DNA of 52,688 nucleotides from an uncultured Roseburia sp. GTDB taxonomy: Bacteria > Bacillota > Clostridia > Lachnospirales > Lachnospiraceae. Shown here one piece after another: positions 31,001 to 38,957 of the stretch (position 1 is the stretch's first letter; each line of letters starts with the position of its first letter). Under the pieces are notes generated by a model. That model saw only the letters and a program-made list of their open reading frames with translations, did not search any database and was not told the origin of the DNA. The position numbers and the translations under genes were made by a program. The DNA is taken from positions 1 through 52,688 of the forward strand of contig CANONN010000022.1 of the NCBI GenBank assembly GCA_947567625.1, read 5' to 3'.

Positions 31001-33841
31001 GGCTCATCTTCTTCTAATGAAGAAAAAGAACAGGAAGCCACTGTCGAAACCTTTAATTTTATCGAAACCCTCCTAAACCGTCTTGCCAGCGCATTTGAAA
31101 AGCTGAAATCTGCGGGTGCTGACGCCTTTTTGACGCTGGCCGCGCGCGCCAAATCATACGAATCGGCGCTTTCCAATGTAGAAAAACAGATCGATACACA
31201 GCAGCAGGCGTATCACACCTATATGGAAAAGGCGTACGCGGTCGGCCTCGACGAATACTGGGCGGCGCAGGTGCAGAGCGGAAGTATGAACCTGGCAGAC
31301 GTCACGGACGACGGGTTAAAAGAAAAGATCAAAGAATATCAGGAATGGTATGAAAAAGCCCTCGCCTGCGCCGATGCGGTGGAAAGCTTAAAGCGCGAAC
31401 AGACCGAACTTATGCAGGCAAAAATCGAGCTTTTCGTCGCGCAGTACGATAACCTGCTCGAAAAGCTGTCCGGCAAAAACGACCGAATCCAGGGGCGCAT
31501 CGACTTAAAGGAGGCGTGGGGATTCTCTGCCGGCAAGGCCAATTACAAAAATATGAACAAAAATCTCCAACAGCAGATTGCCTATACGATCGAACAGAAC
31601 AGAGAGTTAGAGAATCTGAAATCTACGGTAAAGGAGGGCTCCGAAGCGTGGTACGAATACAACAAGCGCATCGACGCGAACAACGCTTCCTTACAGGAAA
31701 TGAAAAAGACTATGGCGGAAAATGCCAAAGCCGCGGCCGCGTTGGCCGGGGAGACGGCAGCTTCCAAAGTGGAAAAGCAGGATGACAAAAAGGAGCTTTA
31801 TGACGCTAAGATAGACAATGCCACGACGGCAAAACAAAAAAATAAACTGATCGACAAAAAGAGCGGCGCGATTGACAGGCAGCAGGATGCCTATAACGAT
31901 GCCGTGGCCAAAGACAAAAAGAATTTAAACAGCGCCAAGCGGGCGATCAAGAACTTTAAGGGCACGAAGGAGAACAAATCCCTGCTCAAATCCTTGAAAA
32001 AATACACCAAATCGGGTACGAAAATACCAAAAGATGTTCTGGACAAAGCGGCGGGATTAAACGATAACGGAAAGCTTTACAACGCATGCGTGCAGTACAA
32101 TGCCTATCTGGAAGCGTACAACGCAGACAAGGCGGCAGCGGAATTGTTTGCGGAGACCGCTAAGAAAGAAAAGACAGGGCTGGCCCTGGAGAAATTTCAA
32201 AATATCGCAGCCGGGTATGAGCGCCGCACGAGTCAGCTCGACGACAGGAAAGCGGCGATCGGCAGCCGGATTGCGGAGAACGAGGCGGCGGGAAGAAAAG
32301 CGGACAAATCCGCCTACGAAGAGCAAAAAACGATCAACGAGCGAAAAGTTTCTGTCCTGCGCGAGGAAAAAGAAGCGCTCGAGCAGAGCATCAAAGACAT
32401 TCCGGCGGGCACCGATGAATGGCAGGAAGCAAATGAAACGATCAAACAGGTGGCGGAATCTATTTCAGAGTGTGTTAAGGATACCTGTGAACTGAATGAT
32501 GCGATCAATCAGATTCACTTTGATGCGTTTGCCCAAATGTCGGAATCTATCAGCAATATCATAGGGGAGCAGGAATTTTTGCGGGAACTGTCCGCGCACG
32601 AGAAAATGACAGACGAAGAGACAGGGGAGTTTACAAAGGCGGGTTATGCGAAATTGGGTTCGCTGTCGATTGGCTATCATGCATCGGCAGAGCGTGCAGA
32701 CAGGACAGGGGCAGAGGTCAGGGAATTGCAGCGGATGCTGGAATCGGGCGCGCTCCACAGTGACGTTTTGGGCGTAACATTCAACTCTGTGGATGGTCTG
32801 GAGAAAAAATTAAAAGAAATGTATGGGCAGTGGCAGGACAATATCAAGGAAACCTACAGTCAGGAATCTGAGATAGCAGAGCTTAGGAAAGAACAATATA
32901 ACGCCGAGATCGAGCTGTTTGGCAAGCTGGTGGATGCAAGGAAAGAAGCCCTGCAGGCGCAGAAAGATCTTCATGATTACCAGAGGACGATTGCGGAGAA
33001 AACCGACAATATTGTAACGGTGCAAAAGCAGATCGCAGCGTATCAGGGCGATTCGTCGCAGGAGGCACTCGCAAGGCTGCAAAAGCTGCAAAAAGAACTT
33101 GCAAACCGCCAGGAGGAGCTTCGGGAAACCGAGTATGAGCGGTATATTTCTGACCAGGAAGAACTGTTAAATAAGCTGTATGAAGAGTACGAAGAGCTGA
33201 TGACAAAAAAGCTCGAGGATTTTATGCAGCTGGTGCAGAGCGGACTTGGACTGGCAGACGAACATTTAAAAGAGGCATGTGACTATATGTCAAAGATTGC
33301 GGATGAAAGCGGATATACCGTGGAGACAAAAGCATTGTTTGACAATGTCACAAACGGCATTGCAGGCAGCGTCAAAGAGCAGATTGCGAAAGTCGTCGAA
33401 GCGATAGAACAGAATGGAACCAAAGCAGAGAACGGCGGGGACAAAGAGGGCGAACAGACGGCTTATCCCACAATAGACCGCAGCAAAGTTGAGAGGGAAC
33501 ATGATTTGGGAGTGGATATTACCCGGCCTATCGAGCGTACAGCCGATCTTTTGCAGAACGCCCAGATGAGAATCCCGGACATGCAGACCGTGCTCGAGCA
33601 TATACCGCCGACGTTTGGAATCCCGCAGCTTCCCGACATTTCTAATATCTTACCGGAACATATAGGAAATACGAGAACGGTCGGCGACTGTACGTTCCAA
33701 TTTGACCTGCCGAATGTGACGGATTCACAATCGTTGATAGAGGCGATACGGGATGACAGTAAAGTACAGAGAGCCATTCGGGATGTTTCGGTGGGACAGC
33801 TTACCGGGAACGGGCGATTGGAGGTGAAAGGGATACGATAG
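28061..33841 (+). CDS. Phage tail tape measure protein
   Basis: A 1926-residue, mostly alpha-helical protein. Seen: a basic N-terminus, long heptad-rich coiled coils, one hydrophobic stretch at about residues 297-330 (ALNAIKAAWASNPVGVIVTA, then further hydrophobic residues) typical of tape measure proteins, a Ser-rich linker at about 966-990 (SASSSNPSSGSSSSNEE), and a second helical half. By the usual ~0.15 nm per residue it would specify a tail of about 290 nm. It would scaffold tube polymerisation and be ejected on contact. No lysozyme or peptidase domain was recognised. It follows the tube gene with its own hairpin-linked ribosome site. No Dit or other tail gene follows. Confidence 0.9.
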   Translation: MSNKNKSNKITVQAVLDKVKSLAKLKSGMKALASKLTVKVKTALDKKAAQKELDKSLKNMVPKIKLEAETSKIVKKLKSLGRQKARIIIEPDLDNSQVRSVLEETQNEIKELSMKPIQITAKETGSQTAPSGASGGGKPKGGGAAKEAVSQNESPGILFSGVKEATLDLVEFLDKMSVLEGSVSILDQLKNKDYESMVKGLLHAAESTTRLTGALSLLDGEMSAEKLEKIGQACIGLSEGQLKLVLSAQELGNEERQAILAGMGMEEQQREQTIATLGFADAQDVATAAAFSFKGALNAIKAAWASNPVGVIVTAITTAVSLASTAFSYFEKQREEEAQALKDSIAEYDSATAELKNINAELEEHGKKLDELAAKDKLTYVEKGQLKELQELTKELRIQADMEERKAARSATEMAHGTMKAYKEEYGDYEISQDAVNEHLKYDATGANVQLADENDISKNLAYLSQFEAKLAAAKEKLSNPGNLTEHEIAWLEEDCDTYMESINELSGRLDTAYLDLAEKQANMKPEYAALLAKQANGEVLSAMEQETVKSYEAISGNLDLMYKYLFRDDWNNMEVTKIFQTENLEQTRDGLLEMAKAGKLTAETIAKDFPNLNQAIQESGIVPKEGESAAEVFCKRMREEARTWTKDVPLTFEEMFHSAEFSSGKEALMELAKSGELSPSVLLSSEQYADLLTKTKLSAEEAAEKILALLSVQEKLAAASKGLNKLKSAYDEFQKAGSVYADTLEELPDVIKQLEGFDAFSKVVSDPMQGAENMQQAFDGIVKEYLSSQDTMEALLGATDAEKQTYIANLKQMGIANAKELINQSIGILDQNRQFVNEAEAEYMQYLADKDTADTSYLESLASKNGQLANALGAPYEADYQNWCGLLEKKSEIYNEFVERIGGSYNEDLDAAGNLLANGKNVNTFSLQEYYTYKNAADQAAKEAEEASNKIRLDLLKVDPVFDPTYTPKTSASSSNPSSGSSSSNEEKEQEATVETFNFIETLLNRLASAFEKLKSAGADAFLTLAARAKSYESALSNVEKQIDTQQQAYHTYMEKAYAVGLDEYWAAQVQSGSMNLADVTDDGLKEKIKEYQEWYEKALACADAVESLKREQTELMQAKIELFVAQYDNLLEKLSGKNDRIQGRIDLKEAWGFSAGKANYKNMNKNLQQQIAYTIEQNRELENLKSTVKEGSEAWYEYNKRIDANNASLQEMKKTMAENAKAAAALAGETAASKVEKQDDKKELYDAKIDNATTAKQKNKLIDKKSGAIDRQQDAYNDAVAKDKKNLNSAKRAIKNFKGTKENKSLLKSLKKYTKSGTKIPKDVLDKAAGLNDNGKLYNACVQYNAYLEAYNADKAAAELFAETAKKEKTGLALEKFQNIAAGYERRTSQLDDRKAAIGSRIAENEAAGRKADKSAYEEQKTINERKVSVLREEKEALEQSIKDIPAGTDEWQEANETIKQVAESISECVKDTCELNDAINQIHFDAFAQMSESISNIIGEQEFLRELSAHEKMTDEETGEFTKAGYAKLGSLSIGYHASAERADRTGAEVRELQRMLESGALHSDVLGVTFNSVDGLEKKLKEMYGQWQDNIKETYSQESEIAELRKEQYNAEIELFGKLVDARKEALQAQKDLHDYQRTIAEKTDNIVTVQKQIAAYQGDSSQEALARLQKLQKELANRQEELRETEYERYISDQEELLNKLYEEYEELMTKKLEDFMQLVQSGLGLADEHLKEACDYMSKIADESGYTVETKALFDNVTNGIAGSVKEQIAKVVEAIEQNGTKAENGGDKEGEQTAYPTIDRSKVEREHDLGVDITRPIERTADLLQNAQMRIPDMQTVLEHIPPTFGIPQLPDISNILPEHIGNTRTVGDCTFQFDLPNVTDSQSLIEAIRDDSKVQRAIRDVSVGQLTGNGRLEVKGIR

Positions 33842-34095
33842 CAGGAGAGGCAGATAATTTTTTGAACAATAGAAAGATGTGCAAATATAGTAAATAAAAA
33901 TGACAAAATACAGAATATTATTGTGCGAAATCTATAAATATGTTAGGGTTTGTTCAGGGAGGTGAGATGAGTTGCGAAAACAGGCAGTAGTATCCATAAT
34001 GAGTAATAGTTTTGGAATACTAAGAATACACTGTCAAAAGTAGTAAAAATAATAATTATTTTGGGAGGTAAGATAAATAGAAGGAGAGATCTGTT
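33842..34095. other. Intergenic region after the tape measure gene
   Basis: AT-rich 254-bp gap with no clear terminator hairpin. A strong ribosome site GGGAGGTGAG (33958-33967) stands in front of two tiny frames: ATG 33967 (7 codons, MSCENRQ) and TTG 33972 (23 codons, ending RIHCQK). Neither can be supported further. A second site, GAAGGAGAG, belongs to the lipoprotein gene at 34096. No convincing promoter could be fixed. Confidence 0.4.
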
Positions 34096-34734
34096 ATGAA
34101 AAAATACTTCAGAATCATGCTGTGTGTTTTGTTTGTTTTCTGTCTTTTTGGCTGCGGCGGCAGGGAAACTGGCGCCGCAGAAACCGAACTGGATTTAAGG
34201 CACGGTTACTGGGAGTTAAATTCCCTGTGCGGTTATGGAGTTGCGGATGTCAACCGCCTCTTAGGAGAGGAGCTGACTTTTGTAGAAGTAAACTGGGATA
34301 CGACAGATTCCTATGTCAGTTCGGAGGGACACATTTATTATTTCTGGAAAGATGCGGATGCCCTCTACCGTATCGACTATATGGAACAGACCATTGAGGA
34401 AGCCTATGAGATGGCAAAGCAGAGCCATGATGCTCTTGTCCCGTTGTATGGGGACGATTATCCTGGCTCTACCAAAGTGGCGATCCACGATTTGGAGAGT
34501 GCCCAATTTTTGCAGGAGAATTACAAACCGCAAAAAGCCCCGGAGGTAAAACAATATACGGAAAACTGGCCGGTTCCCTACAATCAAAGGATGGAGCAAA
34601 AAGTGAAAGATATCCTGGATTTGGAGAAAGTCTCTGTGAGCGTTATCATCCGCACACCGGCTTTCATGCGGGGACTCGGAAAGGGGGAGAATTTTTCCGT
34701 GAGCTTCATGCATTATTCGATGCCCCAAAATTGA
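34096..34734 (+). CDS. Hypothetical lipoprotein
   Basis: A 212-residue exported protein with a type II signal peptide: basic start MKKYFR, hydrophobic core, lipobox LFGC with the lipidated cysteine at residue 20, then a Gly-rich spacer. The mature part is mixed alpha/beta and contains no motif that I recognise. GAAGGAGAG is the ribosome site. It follows the tail island but shares none of its leader or cassette repeats, and terminator hairpins follow it, so it is probably an independent unit. The function is unknown. Confidence 0.75.
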   Translation: MKKYFRIMLCVLFVFCLFGCGGRETGAAETELDLRHGYWELNSLCGYGVADVNRLLGEELTFVEVNWDTTDSYVSSEGHIYYFWKDADALYRIDYMEQTIEEAYEMAKQSHDALVPLYGDDYPGSTKVAIHDLESAQFLQENYKPQKAPEVKQYTENWPVPYNQRMEQKVKDILDLEKVSVSVIIRTPAFMRGLGKGENFSVSFMHYSMPQN

Positions 34735-34793
34735 TGCCGTGCGTGTAAGTTTATAATTACCGTTTGCAAAGGAAAACAGTTTCTTACTCATTT

Positions 34794-34854
34794 AAAAATC
34801 CGGTGTATGGTGACACAGATTTTTTACGGGGAGACCAGAATATGGTTTTCCCGT
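34794..34854 (+). terminator. Terminator-like hairpins after the lipoprotein gene
   Basis: First hairpin: AAAAATC (34794-34800) and inner GTGT pair with ACAC and GATTTTT (ending 34825), closing into a T run. Second: ACGGGGAGACC (34826-34836) with GGTTTTCCCGT (34844-34854), containing two G-T pairs. The first has the features of a rho-independent terminator. The rest of the 342-bp gap to serS holds the serS promoter and a second TATAAT at 34963-34968; I see no gene and no T-box. Confidence 0.6.
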
Positions 34855-35006
34855 AGAAAATGATGATTACCGTAAATCGGATTTTTGCATTTTGGTAATG
34901 AATAGCTTCAATTCGCACCTACATATAACAAAAGCTTTATGAAATTTGGCGTGGGTGTGAATTATAATACAGAATATTTGTAGTCGTCCAGGTGTTCCTA
35001 AAATAC

Positions 35007-35035
35007 TTGTATTTTATGTGCAATAGGTGTATAAT
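35007..35035 (+). promoter_or_regulatory. Sigma-A promoter for serS
   Basis: TTGTAT (35007-35012), a 17-bp spacer, TATAAT (35030-35035). The start codon is only 41 bp downstream of the -10 box, so there is no space for a T-box leader, a common control of aminoacyl-tRNA synthetase genes in Firmicutes. Confidence 0.8.
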
Positions 35036-35076
35036 GCAAAAAATCAAAGAATTGTGGGAAACGAGGAAAAAACAGG

Positions 35077-36366
35077 ATGATTGATTTAAAGTTTTTGAGA
35101 GAAAATCCAGAAATTGTAAAGCAGAATATCAAAAATAAGTTCCAGGATCACAAGCTTCCTCTTGTGGACGAGGTGATAGAGCTCGACGCGACAGCGCGCA
35201 AAACACAACAGGAGGCGGACGAGCTGCGCGCTAAGCGCAATCAGCTCTCCAAAGAGATCGGCAAGCTGATGGGACAGGGGAAAAAGGACGAGGCCGAAGG
35301 CATAAAGGCGCAGGTAAACGAGGGCGCTAAGCGGCTGGCTGAGCTAGAAGCACAGGAGAAAGAGTTACAGGAAAAGATTACGAAGATCATGATGACGATT
35401 CCCAACATCATCGATCCGTCGGTGCCGATTGGCAAGGATGATTCCTGCAACGTTGAGATTGAGAAGTTCGGCGAGCCCGTCGTGCCGGATTTTGAAATTC
35501 CATACCACACCGATATCATGGAGCGGTTCGGCGGCATTGATATCGACGCGGCCGGAAAAGTGGCGGGGAATGGCTTTTATTATCTCATGGGGGATATCGC
35601 GCGCCTACATTCGGCCGTGATCTCCTATGCGCGCGATTTCATGATCGACAGGGGATTCACTTATGTGGTTCCGCCGTTTATGATTCGCAGCAACGTAGTG
35701 ACCGGCGTGATGAGCTTTGACGAGATGGATGCGATGATGTATAAGATCGAGGGGGAAGACCTTTATCTGATCGGGACCTCCGAACACTCCATGATCGGCA
35801 AGTTTATCGACACGATTCAAAACGAGGACAAGCTGCCCTACACGCTGACTTCTTATTCCCCCTGCTTCCGCAAGGAGAAAGGCGCGCACGGGATTGAGGA
35901 GCGCGGCGTCTACCGCATCCACCAGTTTGAAAAGCAGGAGATGATCGTTGTCTGCAAGCCGGAGGAATCCATGCTCTACTATGAGAAGCTCTGGCAGAAT
36001 ACCGTTGATTTGTTCCGCAGTCTCGACATACCGGTGCGCACGTTGGAGTGCTGTTCCGGCGATCTGGCGGATTTGAAAGTAAAGTCCTGTGACGTCGAGG
36101 CATGGTCTCCGAGACAGAAAAAATATTTTGAGGTCGGAAGCTGCTCCAATCTCGGCGACGCGCAGGCGAGGCGTCTCAAAATCCGCGTCAAGGGCAGGGA
36201 CGGCGGCAAATATTTTGCACATACGCTCAACAATACCGTGGTGGCTCCGCCGCGTATGCTGATTGCATTTTTGGAAAACAACCTAAACGAGGACGGCAGC
36301 GTCTCCATTCCCGCTGCATTGCGGCCTTATATGGGCAATAAAGAAAAACTGGTCTGTACACATTAG
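35077..36366 (+). CDS. serS: Serine--tRNA ligase
   Basis: A 429-residue class II aminoacyl-tRNA synthetase that charges tRNA-Ser (and tRNA-Sec where present). Seen: N-terminus MIDLKFLRENPEIVKQNIKN, the antiparallel coiled-coil arm (about residues 30-110) that contacts the tRNA long variable arm, motif 2 region SPCFRKEKGAHG with its arginine, and motif 3 (NNTVVAPPRMLIAFLENN). Length is standard. It stands as a single gene between its own promoter and a strong terminator. Confidence 0.97.
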   Translation: MIDLKFLRENPEIVKQNIKNKFQDHKLPLVDEVIELDATARKTQQEADELRAKRNQLSKEIGKLMGQGKKDEAEGIKAQVNEGAKRLAELEAQEKELQEKITKIMMTIPNIIDPSVPIGKDDSCNVEIEKFGEPVVPDFEIPYHTDIMERFGGIDIDAAGKVAGNGFYYLMGDIARLHSAVISYARDFMIDRGFTYVVPPFMIRSNVVTGVMSFDEMDAMMYKIEGEDLYLIGTSEHSMIGKFIDTIQNEDKLPYTLTSYSPCFRKEKGAHGIEERGVYRIHQFEKQEMIVVCKPEESMLYYEKLWQNTVDLFRSLDIPVRTLECCSGDLADLKVKSCDVEAWSPRQKKYFEVGSCSNLGDAQARRLKIRVKGRDGGKYFAHTLNNTVVAPPRMLIAFLENNLNEDGSVSIPAALRPYMGNKEKLVCTH

Positions 36367-36405
36367 ATGCCGGAGAGCGGCATAGACTTAAAAGTGTTTT
36401 TAAGG

Positions 36406-36434
36406 AAGGCATCCGCGAAAACGGATGCCTTTTT
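36406..36434 (+). terminator. Rho-independent terminator after serS
   Basis: Stem AAGGCATCCG (36406-36415), loop CGAAAA, stem CGGATGCCTT (36422-36431), then T run to 36434. A textbook intrinsic terminator 40 bp after the serS stop codon. Confidence 0.95.
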
Positions 36435-36489
36435 GAGATAAAAGAAGAGACGGCTTTTGTCAGATAAAAGTCCGTTGGAAAGGATAAAA

Positions 36490-36615
36490 GATTGAAAATT
36501 AAAATTTTCAATCGCGAGATTTGTGTCTGCGCGTTGCAAAGCCATTTATGGCTTACACAAACTCGATATGCGCAATAAAGCTAATGCGAACATAGTTCGC
36601 AATGCAGAAATGGAG
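36490..36615 (+). repeat. Hairpin-rich leader with dispersed repeat, family C, copy 1
   Basis: Three hairpins precede the ABC ATPase gene: GATTGAAAATT/AATTTTCAATC (36490-36513), AAGCCAT/ATGGCTT (36539-36554), TGCGAAC-ATA-GTTCGCA (36585-36601). From CAAACTCG (36558) to GCAGAAATGG (about 36613) the sequence matches the reverse complement of 48119-48171, with only a few substitutions and single-base gaps. In both places it ends at the ribosome site of an ABC transporter gene. Confidence 0.7.
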
Positions 36616-36622
36616 AAAAAAT

Positions 36623-37372
36623 ATGCTGGAAATAAAAGGCTTGACGAAAGTATACGGAAAATATAAGGCGGCGGATGAGGTGAGCTTTACCGTGCAAAAC
36701 GGCGAGATCGGGATACTGCTTGGGCCGAACGGGGCGGGCAAATCCACGGTCATAAAGAGCATCGCAGGACTACTGCGCTATCAGGGAAATATCTATATCA
36801 AGGGAAAGGACGCCCGCAGCATGGAGGCGAAAAAAGTCTTTGCGTATGTGCCGGAGATTCCGGCGATGTACGAGGCGCTGACCGTGCGCGAGCATATCGA
36901 TTTTATCGTCCATGCCTATCATCTGCAGGTGTCGGAAGAGGAGATAAAAGAGCTGTTAGAGCGGTTTGAATTGTGGGATAAGCAGGATAAGCTTGGCAAT
37001 GAGCTCTCAAAAGGAATGATGCAGAAGGTCAGCATCTGTTGCGCGCTGATTATCCGCCCGGATGTGATTATGCTGGACGAACCGATGGTTGGCTTGGATC
37101 CTGCGGCGATCAAGCAGCTAAAGCAGGTGATTTTGGAATTGAAGGCGGCGGGCGTGACTGTTTTGATCAGTACGCATATGCTCGAGATGGTAAAAGAGCT
37201 GTGGGACATCATGTTTGTCATGGATAAAGGGCACATCATAGCGTCGTATCAGAAGAGCTGTTTTTCCATGTCACAGAAGCAGAGGGCAGCGAAGAAGGCC
37301 AAAAGTCCGGAAAGGATGAAGAGAAATGAAAAAGAAAATGGAAAATTGGCCGGTGCTGTTCTTCCTCTATAA
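36623..37372 (+). CDS. ABC transporter ATP-binding protein, frameshifted C-terminus
   Basis: A 249-residue ABC-2-type exporter ATPase. Seen: Walker A GPNGAGKST, LSKGMMQKVSICCAL at the signature position, Walker B VIMLDEPMVGLDP, and H-loop ISTHML, so the nucleotide-binding domain is complete. After IIASYQ the frame is wrong: it reads KSCFSMSQKQRAAKK, runs 47 bp into the permease gene and stops at 37372. One frame over, from 37252, the DNA reads EELFFHVTEAEGSEEG and stops at 37329, overlapping the permease ATG as ATGA. A small indel near 37250 (real or sequencing) therefore replaced the natural tail. The start at 36623 is set by TGGAGA and family N-terminus. Confidence 0.85.
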   Translation: MLEIKGLTKVYGKYKAADEVSFTVQNGEIGILLGPNGAGKSTVIKSIAGLLRYQGNIYIKGKDARSMEAKKVFAYVPEIPAMYEALTVREHIDFIVHAYHLQVSEEEIKELLERFELWDKQDKLGNELSKGMMQKVSICCALIIRPDVIMLDEPMVGLDPAAIKQLKQVILELKAAGVTVLISTHMLEMVKELWDIMFVMDKGHIIASYQKSCFSMSQKQRAAKKAKSPERMKRNEKENGKLAGAVLPL

Positions 37373-38918
37373 GAAAATGCTGAAAAACAGGGTGAAAAAA
37401 GCGCTCCACAAACCGGTGACGTACCTGTACATGGTTTTTGTAATCGCCTATATGGTATTGATTTTTGGCTCTTTTCGCACAATATTTGCTTCAATGGACG
37501 GCGGGGAGTCGGCGTCCACGCTGACGGCGCTGCTGACGGTGTTTACATTTTTTATGATTCCGGCAAACCTGATTTCGTATTGTAAGAGAAAAGGGCTGAT
37601 CTTTCGGCAGTCAGACATCCATTTCCTGTTTCCGGCGCCGGTCGGTCCCAAAAGCATTTTGCTGTATGCGCATGTTAAGACTGTTATGATGGAATTGATA
37701 TTGAACCTTGTTCTGACGGTCGGCGGCGTCCTGTGGTTTCATATGCCGGTCTGGAAGATGCTTGCCTATCTGCTGATATCCTGTGTGGTAGACAATATCA
37801 TGGAGGCTTCGATGATGGTGCTCTGTTATGGAAATGAAAAATTGGGGCCAAAACAGATGGGGATGCTTCGTTTGTTCCTGTATGCCGTGCTCGGAGTCTT
37901 TGTATTGATCGGCGTCATGCTATATGTCAGGGAAGGCGCCGGATTTGGAGTGGTGGCCTCATATCTGCACAGCCCTACGATTCAGATGGTGCCGGTCATC
38001 GGATGGTATATTGCGATGCTCCACCTGCTTTTCTTGGGGCCTACCGTATGGAATGTGGCAGGTACGGCGCTGTATTTTGTTACGGTGCTCATCCTGTTTG
38101 TCCTGGCGGTGCGCATGCGGTGTGTCGGCGCATATTATGAGGACGCCATAAAGTTTGCCGACGACTATGAGGAGGCAAGACAGCGCGGGAAAAAGGGCGA
38201 GGTGGCCGTTGTCGGCTGGAAGAAAAAATACAAGAAAGCTTCGGTGACTTACAAGGGCAGCTATGCGAAAGCCCTGTTTTACCGGCAGTATTTAGAGTAT
38301 AAAAAGAACAGGTTTTTTATCTTCGGGTTTTATACGCTGGTATGTCTCATCATTGGAATCGGCCTGGCGGTGATTGCCTACAGGGGGCAGCTTGGCGAGA
38401 TGGCGCCGTTTGCCATCCTTGGCGTGATGGCTTACCTGACGTTTATTTTCGCGGGCTATTCCGGGAAATGGGGGAAAGAGCTGACAAGGCCGTATACGTT
38501 TCTGATTCCCGACCGTGCGTTTCACAAATTATGGTATGCCACCTTAATGGAGCATATCAGGGCATTGGCCGACGGCTGTCTGATCACCCTGCCGACGGCC
38601 CTCGTGCTGGGAATCCCGTTTTTACAGACCGTGCTGATCATCGCGGTGTATATCTGTCTGCAGGCATGTAAGCTGTATGCGGAGGTCATGCTTGAAGCTT
38701 TGCTCGGCAATATTTTAGGGTCGGTCGGCAAGCAGTTTGCCAGGATGTTTTTTGAGGGGCTTGTCATTGCGTTTGGAATCGCGGGGGCAGCGGTGGGGAC
38801 CTTTCTGGTTTCACTGGAAGTCGGACTTGCCGCTTTAATCATCATTATGGCGCTTCTGACAGCCGTTATGATGGTCATTGCCTCGCTCAATTTTAAACGG
38901 ATGGAGAGCGTGGCATAA
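37326..38918 (+). CDS. ABC exporter permease (putative ABC_export family)
   Basis: A 530-residue polytopic membrane protein with about twelve hydrophobic segments and charged loops (KFADDYEEARQRGKKGE), consistent with the putative ABC exporter permeases that pair with ABC-2-type ATPases. The N-terminus is cytoplasmic and basic (YKKMLKNRVKKALHKPVTYL). It overlaps the end of the ATPase gene; with the frameshift corrected the overlap would be the usual ATGA. The substrate is unknown. A reverse AraC gene follows after 39 bp without a clear terminator. Confidence 0.8.
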   Translation: MKKKMENWPVLFFLYKKMLKNRVKKALHKPVTYLYMVFVIAYMVLIFGSFRTIFASMDGGESASTLTALLTVFTFFMIPANLISYCKRKGLIFRQSDIHFLFPAPVGPKSILLYAHVKTVMMELILNLVLTVGGVLWFHMPVWKMLAYLLISCVVDNIMEASMMVLCYGNEKLGPKQMGMLRLFLYAVLGVFVLIGVMLYVREGAGFGVVASYLHSPTIQMVPVIGWYIAMLHLLFLGPTVWNVAGTALYFVTVLILFVLAVRMRCVGAYYEDAIKFADDYEEARQRGKKGEVAVVGWKKKYKKASVTYKGSYAKALFYRQYLEYKKNRFFIFGFYTLVCLIIGIGLAVIAYRGQLGEMAPFAILGVMAYLTFIFAGYSGKWGKELTRPYTFLIPDRAFHKLWYATLMEHIRALADGCLITLPTALVLGIPFLQTVLIIAVYICLQACKLYAEVMLEALLGNILGSVGKQFARMFFEGLVIAFGIAGAAVGTFLVSLEVGLAALIIIMALLTAVMMVIASLNFKRMESVA

Positions 38919-38957
38919 ATGATTCCATGCCCATAAACGGATGGGGGGGCGTGACAT

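Noticed and set aside
34735-35076. T-box riboswitch before serS
   Set aside because: The promoter -10 box is only 41 bp from the start codon, so there is no room for a T-box, and no T-box core sequence was seen.
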